From Massilimicrobiota sp. An134 (GTDB lineage: Bacteria; Bacillota_I; Bacilli_A; Erysipelotrichales; Coprobacillaceae), in NCBI RefSeq assembly GCF_002160815.1, contig NZ_NFLH01000028.1, positions 1 to 33,248 on the forward strand: a stretch of 33,248 bases of DNA. The letters are read 5' to 3'. A program made the position numbers and the translations under genes. The notes under the pieces are model-generated. The model made no database searches, had not been told where the DNA came from, and worked only from the letters and a program-made list of their open reading frames with translations. Below are positions 25,759-31,301 of this stretch, piece by piece (position 1 is the stretch's first letter; the number at the start of each line of letters is the position of its first letter).

Positions 25759-26037
25759 GTGACTTATAAAGTATCTAAAATTTTAAAAGTATGTGCTTAT
25801 ATTTTCTTAGTTGGGAGTATCTTACAACAAGGATATACAATAGCGATGAATACATCTTATTTAAATACTGGTGAGCTAATGGGAGTAGAATCCATGCTGA
25901 TGATGTTGTGGTCTTGTTTTATCTCCTTTTTACTTTCATTAATCATCTATGGATTTGCAGAAATTATTGAATATTATGAAATGAAAAAAACAAAAGATAC
26001 AGATATCTTGACAAATGAGAATAATGATGTAAAATAA
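25759..26037 (+). CDS. Small membrane protein, paralogue 2
   Basis: 92 residues from GTG 25759. Two hydrophobic segments (about 10-30 and 47-68) are followed by a charged C-terminal tail (EYYEMKKTKDTDILTNENNDVK). It is paralogous to the protein at 25512-25727 (SKILKVCAYIF versus DKLKVCSYLF; SLIIYGFAEIIEYYE versus SLLIYGCSYIVKLYE). The distance between the ribosome site and start is set by a G8 run. The second T-box promoter lies in its last codons. Function unknown. Confidence 0.6.
   Translation: MTYKVSKILKVCAYIFLVGSILQQGYTIAMNTSYLNTGELMGVESMLMMLWSCFISFLLSLIIYGFAEIIEYYEMKKTKDTDILTNENNDVK
26008..26035 (+). promoter_or_regulatory. Promoter of the thrS T-box operon
   Basis: Perfect TTGACA (26008-26013), a 16-base spacer and TAAAAT (26030-26035), inside the end of the preceding gene. 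Predicted start near 26042, right before the T-box leader. Confidence 0.65.
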
Positions 26038-26049
26038 CTTTACAAGCAA

Positions 26050-26252
26050 TGATTTAGGATATGTTTTTATAAGTGATTGTTTAGAGAAAAGATGGTTGGT
26101 GAAAATCTTTGATAGCTTATAGAAATACTCCCTAATAGGCTACACTCGAAAGAGATTGTCGTAGAACTGCGTTAAAGTTTTGAGGTTATCTGATAGATAA
26201 TGAATAAAGGTGGTACCACGAGATTTCGTCCTTTGGATGAAATCTCTTTTTT
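26050..26252 (+). promoter_or_regulatory. T-box riboswitch of thrS, probable Thr specifier
   Basis: A T-box core AAGGTGGTACCACG (26207-26220) and an apical GGTTGGTGAAAA (26094-26105) are clear. TTAGG (26053-26057) pairs with CCTAA (26131-26135), and ATAAG pairs with CTTAT as in the first leader, enclosing the specifier loop. The codon is less certain than in the Phe leader. ACT (26127-26129, Thr) matches the downstream thrS but lies two bases past GAA, while the triplet directly after GAA is ATA. The 5' AGTA partner of the S-turn is not seen. The leader controls the GNAT gene and thrS together. Confidence 0.88.
26220..26252 (+). terminator. T-box intrinsic terminator of thrS operon
   Basis: GAGATTTCGTCC (26220-26231) pairs perfectly with GGATGAAATCTC (26235-26246), followed by T6. 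An open reading frame that runs through it is rejected in favour of the ATG at 26269. Confidence 0.88.
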
Positions 26253-26268
26253 ATTAAGGGGGTCAGAT

Positions 26269-26784
26269 ATGGAAAAAGGACATTTAGAATTTCCTGATTA
26301 TCATCATGAAGAATCAATGAAAGCATTGATTCAAGCTATGAAAGATGATCATAATCCTTTTGGTGTCAATGGTGCAGGTTCTTTTGAAAGCTGTTCAAGT
26401 TATCAGGAATGGATTTCAAGAGAAAAGAAGAATCATTTAGGTATTGAATTAGAAGATGGTTTTGTTCCAGGGACAGAGTTTTTATATGTTGTCAATAATC
26501 AAGTGATTGGTTGTATTCATATCCGTCATTGCTTAAATGAGGCTTTATTCAAACATGGTGGACATATTGGCTATTCCATTCATCCTGATTATCGTAGGCA
26601 GGGATATGCTACAGATATGTTGAAACAGGCACTTCAATTTTGTCAACAATGGGAAATTGAACCCGTATTAATCACTTGTCATCAAGATAATGTGGCTTCA
26701 AGAAAGACCATTGAAAAATGTGGTGGTGTTTTTGAAAATCAATATGATGATATTTTAAGATTTTGGATAGGAGGAAAGAAATAA
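26269..26784 (+). CDS. GNAT-family N-acetyltransferase
   Basis: 171 residues from ATG 26269, with AAGGGGG (26256-26262) as ribosome site. The open frame extends further upstream only through the T-box terminator, so the earlier start is rejected. Acetyl-CoA-binding motif A is HIGYSIHPDYRRQGYATDML (Q/RxxGxG/A type), preceded by VVNNQVIGCIHIRH and followed by the motif B-like VLITCHQDNVASRKTIEKCG. That last pattern is typical of the RimJ/RimL-like or predicted small-molecule acetyltransferase GNATs. The acceptor is unknown. The stop overlaps the thrS ATG (TAATG), so it is coupled to thrS and controlled by threonine charging. Confidence 0.87.
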   Translation: MEKGHLEFPDYHHEESMKALIQAMKDDHNPFGVNGAGSFESCSSYQEWISREKKNHLGIELEDGFVPGTEFLYVVNNQVIGCIHIRHCLNEALFKHGGHIGYSIHPDYRRQGYATDMLKQALQFCQQWEIEPVLITCHQDNVASRKTIEKCGGVFENQYDDILRFWIGGKK

Positions 26785-28520
26785 TGAGAGATTTTATTAA
26801 TGAAGAAGCTTTAAATACTTTAAATCATTCATGTGCACATGTGATGGCACAGGCAGTTAAGCATTTATATCCTCAAGCTAAATTCTGGGTTGGACCAGTT
26901 GTGAGTGAAGGATTCTACTATGATATTGATTTAGGTGACCAGGTGATTACTGATGATGATTTACCTAAAATTGAAAAAGAAATGAAGAAAATCTGTAAAG
27001 ATGGAAAAAGAATTATCAGAGAAGAAATTTCTAAGGAAGAAGCTTTAGAAATGTTTAAAGATGATCCTTATAAGTTAGATTTAATTCAAGGTTTAGAAGA
27101 TGGACATATTACATGTTATCGTCAAGGAGACTTCGTCGATTTATGTAGAGGGCCACATGTAGAAACTGTCAAATTATGTAAGAATTTTAAATTATTAAAA
27201 CATTCTGGGGCTTACTGGAAAGGTGATAAAAACAATAAAGTTCTACAAAGAATTTATGGTGTTTGTTTCCCAACAGCTGAAGAGTTACAGGAACATTTAG
27301 ACTTTTTAGAAGAAGCTAAAAAAAGAGATCATAAAAAATTAGGAAAAGAACTTGATTTATTTATGATGAGTGAATATGCACCAGGTATGCCATTTTTCTT
27401 ACCACATGGGATGTTATTAAGAAATACATTAGAACAATACTGGTATGAAGAACATGCCAAAGAAGGATATCAGTTCATTAAAACACCAATCATGATGTCA
27501 AGAGAGTTATGGGAAACTTCAGGACATTGGGATAACTATAAAGAAAATATGTATACAAGTGAAGTTGATGAGCGTGAATTTGCGATTAAACCAATGAACT
27601 GTCCAGGAAGTATGCTTGTTTATAAAAATGGTTTACATTCTTATAAAGATTTACCACTTCGTATGGGAGAACTTGGACAAGTGCATAGACATGAAGCCAG
27701 TGGTGCTTTAAATGGTTTATTTAGAGTACGTACTTTTACACAGGACGATGCACATATCTTTATGACACCTGATCAGATTGAAAGTGAAGTTGTACGTTTG
27801 ATTTCATTTATTGATCGTGTTTATTCTAATTTAGGCTTACCATATGATATTGAATTATCAACTCGTCCAGAAGAAAAATATATTGGAGATTTAGAAATCT
27901 GGGAAAAGAGTGAAGCAGCCTTAGCAGCAGCATGTCAAGCAGCTGGAAAAGACTTTAAAGTCAATCCTGGAGATGGAGCTTTCTATGGTCCAAAACTTGA
28001 CTTCCATGTCAGAGATTCTTTAGGAAGAGTTTGGCAATGTGGAACAATCCAATTAGATATGAACTTACCAGAAAGATTTGATTTAACATATGTGGATCAT
28101 AATGGTGAAAAAGTGAGACCAGTTATGTTACATCGTGTGATCTTTGGTTCTATTGAAAGATTTATTGGTATTTTGATTGAACACTTTGCAGGGGCATTCC
28201 CATTATGGTTAGCACCAACACAAGTCAAAGTGATTCCAGTTAAAAATGAATATCATTTAGAATATTCAAAAGAAGTCTATAAACTTCTAGAAGACAAAGG
28301 AATTCGTGTGGAATTAGATGATCGTGAAGAAAAATTAGGTTATCGTATTCGTGAAGCACAGATGAAGAAGATTCCATATCAGCTAGTCTTAGGTGATAAA
28401 GAAAGAGATGAAAGAACTGTGACTTTTCGTCAATATGGTGAAAAAGACCAAATTACTGTATCATTAGATAAATTTGTAGATATGGTCTTAAAACAAATTG
28501 AAGAAAAATCGGTAATCTAA
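26784..28520 (+). CDS. thrS: Threonyl-tRNA synthetase lacking the TGS domain
   Basis: It charges tRNA-Thr. The start ATG 26784 follows AGGAGG (26769-26774). The protein has 578 residues, about 60 fewer than the usual 640, because it begins directly at the editing domain; the N-terminal TGS domain is missing. Editing residues are kept: HSCAH (15-19) and DLCRGPH (119-125). The class II core has MNCPGSM (Cys273), DDAH (His324) and PVMLHRVIFGSIERF (His near 450), the three zinc ligands. A C-terminal anticodon-binding domain follows (about 475-578). No upstream in-frame TGS sequence exists, since the gene before it is the GNAT. Its last codons form the left copy of a direct repeat. Confidence 0.95.
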   Translation: MRDFINEEALNTLNHSCAHVMAQAVKHLYPQAKFWVGPVVSEGFYYDIDLGDQVITDDDLPKIEKEMKKICKDGKRIIREEISKEEALEMFKDDPYKLDLIQGLEDGHITCYRQGDFVDLCRGPHVETVKLCKNFKLLKHSGAYWKGDKNNKVLQRIYGVCFPTAEELQEHLDFLEEAKKRDHKKLGKELDLFMMSEYAPGMPFFLPHGMLLRNTLEQYWYEEHAKEGYQFIKTPIMMSRELWETSGHWDNYKENMYTSEVDEREFAIKPMNCPGSMLVYKNGLHSYKDLPLRMGELGQVHRHEASGALNGLFRVRTFTQDDAHIFMTPDQIESEVVRLISFIDRVYSNLGLPYDIELSTRPEEKYIGDLEIWEKSEAALAAACQAAGKDFKVNPGDGAFYGPKLDFHVRDSLGRVWQCGTIQLDMNLPERFDLTYVDHNGEKVRPVMLHRVIFGSIERFIGILIEHFAGAFPLWLAPTQVKVIPVKNEYHLEYSKEVYKLLEDKGIRVELDDREEKLGYRIREAQMKKIPYQLVLGDKERDERTVTFRQYGEKDQITVSLDKFVDMVLKQIEEKSVI

Positions 28521-28534
28521 AATAACACGGAGTT
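28511..28534 (+). repeat. Direct repeat at thrS 3' end, putative attL
   Basis: GGTAATCTAAAATAAC (28511-28526) matches 33059-33074 exactly, and the next eight bases match with two differences. Weaker similarity continues through the following hairpin. The repeat covers the last thrS codons and stop, so insertion would leave thrS intact. It fits the attachment site of a site-specific integrase. Confidence 0.65.
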
Positions 28535-28559
28535 GTGGGTTTTTGGATTATAAGAACTG

Positions 28560-28588
28560 GTGGGAAGAATAGCCTTCCCACTATTTTA
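28560..28588 (+). terminator. Terminator of thrS
   Basis: GTGGGAAG (28560-28567) pairs with CTTCCCAC (28574-28581), followed by TATTTT. A diverged counterpart stands at 33106-33135 beside the right-hand repeat. Confidence 0.65.
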
Positions 28589-28927
28589 AAACTGTATAGG
28601 AGAATCATGATTTGATGATGAGTCATGGTTCTTTTTTTCTGTTCTTTCTATCAGTTTATCTAACTTCAGATTGATTTCCTGAGTCAAATCATCCAGTTCA
28701 TCTGCATATTCATATACCATATTGAGTTTGTACAGTATATCTTCCAGCACTCGCTGTCTATTGACAATGCTTATATCATGATCATCCACTATCAGTGCAT
28801 AAATTTTTTTCTTGTCATCATTCTGTAAAATCTCCTCTGTTTTTGATTGGATATATGTGATATGTTGAGTCCTTATTGAGACAGTACATGATTCTCGTTC
28901 TGAAGCGATGCCAGTTGAGGTATCCAT
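28586..28927 (-). pseudogene. Remnant of a minus-strand gene, frameshifted
   Basis: An open frame of 113 residues runs leftward toward thrS. Its C-terminal half looks protein-like: LEDILYKLNMVYEYADELDD, then a lysine/glutamate-rich helix and a Ser/Asp/His tail. No ribosome site precedes its first ATG. In another minus frame just upstream (28980-28873) a coherent stretch reads RYLKQIHQATETQFKWIPQL and then SLQNENHVLSQ before a stop. This suggests one gene broken by a frameshift near 28875. The family is not recognised; a mobile-element protein is plausible from the position. Confidence 0.35.
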
Positions 28928-28974
28928 TTGAACTGTGTTTCAGTAGCTTGATGGATTTGTTTCAGGTAACGCGC

Positions 28975-29204
28975 ATGAAACAAAGAAAGAATGATATTTA
29001 TCCTATTTTTTATAAGGCAGAAGAGGTGACTAAGATTTTAGATGTATCAAAGCCAACAGCTTATAAAATCATCCAAAGCCTTAACCAAAGAATAAAGATG
29101 AAGGATACATCACGATTGCAGGAAGAGTCAATAAGGATTATTTCTGGAAATGCATGTATGTTGGAGAACAGCATCGTGGAGTTGTAAATGGATATGTCAG
29201 TTAA
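28975..29204 (+). pseudogene. Excisionase-like helix-turn-helix gene, frameshifted
   Basis: From ATG 28975 the frame reads MKQRKNDIYPIFYKAEEVTK, then ILDVSKPTAYKIIQSLNQ, a MerR/excisionase-type helix-turn-helix found in small integrative elements. After Gln at 29086-29088 the frame is lost. The expected wing continues in another frame from 29091 as NKDEGYITIAGRVNKDYFWK and on to a stop at 29202-29204. Adding one base in CAAAG (29086-29090) restores a single protein of about 76 residues. So this looks like a one-base deletion in an A run, or a sequencing error there. The stop region overlaps the start of the putative integrase fragment. Confidence 0.6.
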
Positions 29205-29271
29205 TAAGTATACGAAAAAGATAAAGGTTAATGGTGGCTATAAGGAAGTCACACAGTATGGAAGAGTATAG
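29188..29271 (+). pseudogene. Possible integrase N-terminal fragment
   Basis: A 27-residue frame from ATG 29188 (or 29194) reads KYTKKIKVNGGYKEVTQYGR before TAG 29269-29271. This resembles the arm-type DNA-binding start of tyrosine recombinases, and the overlap with the end of the excisionase-like gene is the usual xis-int arrangement. Nothing resembling the catalytic domain (R-H-R-Y) follows before the IS element, so if correct the integrase is lost. The assignment rests on a short segment and on context. Confidence 0.35.
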
Positions 29272-29499
29272 GGAATATAGTGAAAGAAATTGGGCATCTA
29301 CAATAATAGAAGAAATTATCCTTTTTAGGTGTAGACATTTATATATATTGGTTATGAGAATTGTTGATGATTTTCGGAAAAACGGATGAAGATAATATTA
29401 GACATGATAGCCTGATAAAATATACAAATTTATGAAAGTGTGAGGATGATAAAGTAAATAATAGCTCAATAAATAAAAAGGTGAAATGAAAATTTAAAT
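29272..29499. other. Degraded spacer without a clear gene
   Basis: AT-rich DNA with no long open frame or ribosome site followed by a protein-like sequence. A 43-residue + frame (29258-29389) containing ASTIIEEIILF and LVMRIVDDFRKNG may be debris of the element's genes, but it could be chance. It lies between the integrase fragment and the palindrome at 29500. Confidence 0.4.
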
Positions 29500-29562
29500 T
29501 CCACTTTGTATGTTTAAATTCTACTCTTCTTGTGGGTGTAGAATTTCAAATTACAAAGTGGA
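29500..29562. repeat. Interrupted palindrome left of IS30
   Basis: TCCACTTTGTA (29500-29510) pairs with TACAAAGTGGA (29552-29562), and inside it AAATTCTAC (29516-29524) pairs with GTAGAATTT (29538-29546), with a 13-base loop. TTTAAATTCYAC also occurs as a direct repeat at 29493-29504 and 29513-29524, exactly 20 bases apart. No T run follows, so it is a poor terminator. It resembles transposon-end or insertion hot-spot DNA. Confidence 0.7.
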
Positions 29563-29699
29563 GTTTTGTATTACAAAAAATCATCTCAAATATTGATTTT
29601 TTATACGTCAGATCTTAAAATGAACCTGTAAGAAGCAATTTGACTCATTTATGAGAGTATAGTAAAGCTAGGGTCAAATTTTCTGTTTTTTCGCAATGT
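29563..29699. other. Noncoding spacer with a possible hairpin
   Basis: No gene is seen. AATTTGAC (29637-29644) and GTCAAATT (29673-29680) form an 8-base inverted repeat followed by a T-rich stretch, which could be a weak terminator. Confidence 0.35.
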
Positions 29700-29766
29700 G
29701 AAATTCCACCCCGTGATGGTCTTATTTATTTGTATATTATGGGTATCCCTGTGTTTTGTTTATACT

Positions 29767-31071
29767 TTATTTTTTAGATAAGAGTGACTGAGTCAGATTG
29801 ATCTTATCTGGGTCAATATGTTCGATTCCAAAGTAGCTTGCAACTTCTTTGGAAAACAACAAAGTGAAGATAAAAAATGGTGTTTTGTCATTCAGCTTTG
29901 GACGAGCATACGAATTAATGTGAGACATCATCAAATTGATGTCTTTTTGCATATAAAGATCAAATGGTTTTCCTTTCGGTACGATTCTTCTTATAAATTC
30001 ATGATTAACTTCGCAGTCACCTTTTTCAAACGGAGAACTAGGATGACAGTAAAACATATATGTTCTTCTGTTTCCGTCTTCATCAAACTCAATGGCTTTT
30101 GGATTGGAGAACTCAGGTCCATTATCTGCCAGGATGACAGGAAACAGCTTCATGAACATATCTCTTCCAAGATAATCATAAATGTCGTTGAAGACATCAA
30201 TGACAGACTGTGCGTCATTATATTCTCTTCTAAAAGCAATCATAAATGTTGGCACTGTAAAATGAATTGTAAGCAGACAGGCACCACCTTTAGTGCCTTC
30301 AACTGTATCAATCTGGACAACAGGCATATCAGGTTTTTCCTTCATAAAATTTTCAAAATCTTCATATCTTCTTCCATCCAGACATTTTGAATCAATTTTG
30401 TATCTTGAAGACTTTTTTCTTTTTTTATAGGTTACCTGTCGAGGCAGGTCGATATTTCTCACTTTCAATATACCAGCATCAATAATCTTATAAAGAGTCT
30501 TTTCACTGAACATGATCTCATTCTTATGATGAATGTAGACATGATGAATGGATTGTCCCTGCTGGGCAATCAATGGATAAAGTAGCTCATTAAGATGATT
30601 GATTTCTTCTTGAGTAATGATGATACCTTTACGTGATTCAGAAAGTTTTTCTTGATATTTTTTATTGGCATCAAGTGCATAATAGATATGCTTTGTCAAA
30701 GTGCATTTCCTCAGATCAGGACAACCGTTGCAGACATATGGTGGTTTAGAAAGCTTAGGACAGATTTCTTCCACATAGTTGACGCATTCGTAGATGCAGC
30801 GAGTACAGGATCTGCAGAGCTGAGATTTCATAACTGGACAGTTATCGCAAGCAGAATTGCGTTCTTTGCATGTATGTCTGTTAAGACAGTTATTGAACGA
30901 ACGACCAACTGTACCAATTTTACGAACAGAAAGATTCTTTTTGACTTCCTTTGAGATTGTTGTACAATCCTTATCCAGTTTTTTGGCAATCGCCTTGAAA
31001 GATTCATTATTTTTCAGACTGTTTTCAATTGTGATTCTATCATGAGCAGTCAAATGTTTCTGATTAGCCAT
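29767..31071 (-). CDS. IS30-family transposase
   Basis: A 434-residue DDE transposase. The start is the ATG at 31071-31069, six bases after GGAGGTG (31084-31078); the open frame extends three codons into that ribosome site. An N-terminal helix-turn-helix (LTAHDRITIENSLKN, FKAIAKKLDKDCTTISKEV) is followed by a cysteine-rich insert (about 62-123, with CDNCP, CRSCTRC and CNGCPDLRKC) that probably binds zinc. The catalytic triad is intact: Asp255 in VVQIDTVEG, Asp316 in ILADNGPEF and Glu354 in GDCEVNHEFIRR. It has no frameshift or stop, so the element may still be mobile. It sits between the decayed integration genes and the nuclease-like gene. Confidence 0.95.
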   Translation of the reverse strand: MANQKHLTAHDRITIENSLKNNESFKAIAKKLDKDCTTISKEVKKNLSVRKIGTVGRSFNNCLNRHTCKERNSACDNCPVMKSQLCRSCTRCIYECVNYVEEICPKLSKPPYVCNGCPDLRKCTLTKHIYYALDANKKYQEKLSESRKGIIITQEEINHLNELLYPLIAQQGQSIHHVYIHHKNEIMFSEKTLYKIIDAGILKVRNIDLPRQVTYKKRKKSSRYKIDSKCLDGRRYEDFENFMKEKPDMPVVQIDTVEGTKGGACLLTIHFTVPTFMIAFRREYNDAQSVIDVFNDIYDYLGRDMFMKLFPVILADNGPEFSNPKAIEFDEDGNRRTYMFYCHPSSPFEKGDCEVNHEFIRRIVPKGKPFDLYMQKDINLMMSHINSYARPKLNDKTPFFIFTLLFSKEVASYFGIEHIDPDKINLTQSLLSKK

Positions 31072-31154
31072 GATGAGCACCTCCAGTAGAAGGGATACCC
31101 ACTATTATTATAAAAGTTTGCAGGATTAAATTCTATCATCTAATTTGTAAAATT

Positions 31155-31188
31155 AAATTCCATATAAATTGATTTAGGGATGGAATTT
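31155..31188. repeat. Hairpin at the right end of IS30
   Basis: AAATTCCAT (31155-31163) pairs perfectly with ATGGAATTT (31180-31188) with a 16-base loop. A related TTAAATTCTA lies at 31126-31135. Several AAATTCYA motifs in this end may be subterminal transposase-binding repeats. Confidence 0.65.
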
Positions 31189-31249
31189 CGTTTTTCAATT
31201 TACGCAATAAATAAAAAATATTCATTGTATTATAAAATATGCTATTTTA

Positions 31250-31280
31250 TTGAAATGATATGATATACTTTAGTTATAAT
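31250..31280 (+). promoter_or_regulatory. Promoter of the nuclease-like gene
   Basis: TTGAAA (31250-31255), a 19-base spacer and TATAAT (31275-31280). The -10 falls inside the longer open frame and so argues for the start at 31302. Confidence 0.5.
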
Positions 31281-31301
31281 AGGTTAAAAGGTGATGACAA
31301 A

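Larger units (their letters stand above)
29700..31189 (-). mobile_element. IS30-family insertion sequence (ends approximate)
   Basis: An intact IS30 transposase is bracketed by two nested inverted repeats. The inner pair is TGGGTATCCCT (29740-29750) and AGGGATACCCA (31091-31101), 16-19 bases from either end of the coding region. The outer pair is GAAATTCCACCCC (29700-29712) and GGGATGGAATTTC (31177-31189), 12 of 13 matching. A -10-like TATAAT for the transposase (31112-31107, minus strand) lies outside the inner repeat, which favours the outer limits (1,490 bp). Target duplications could not be fixed by eye, so the exact ends are uncertain. Confidence 0.7.

Noticed and set aside
26200-26268. 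GNAT start at 26200
   Set aside because: This stretch is the T-box core and terminator; ATG 26269 has a strong ribosome site.
29818-30390. 190-residue + strand open frame inside the IS30 region
   Set aside because: It is the antisense of the intact transposase, with a Cys/Phe/Ile-rich nonsense composition and no ribosome site.
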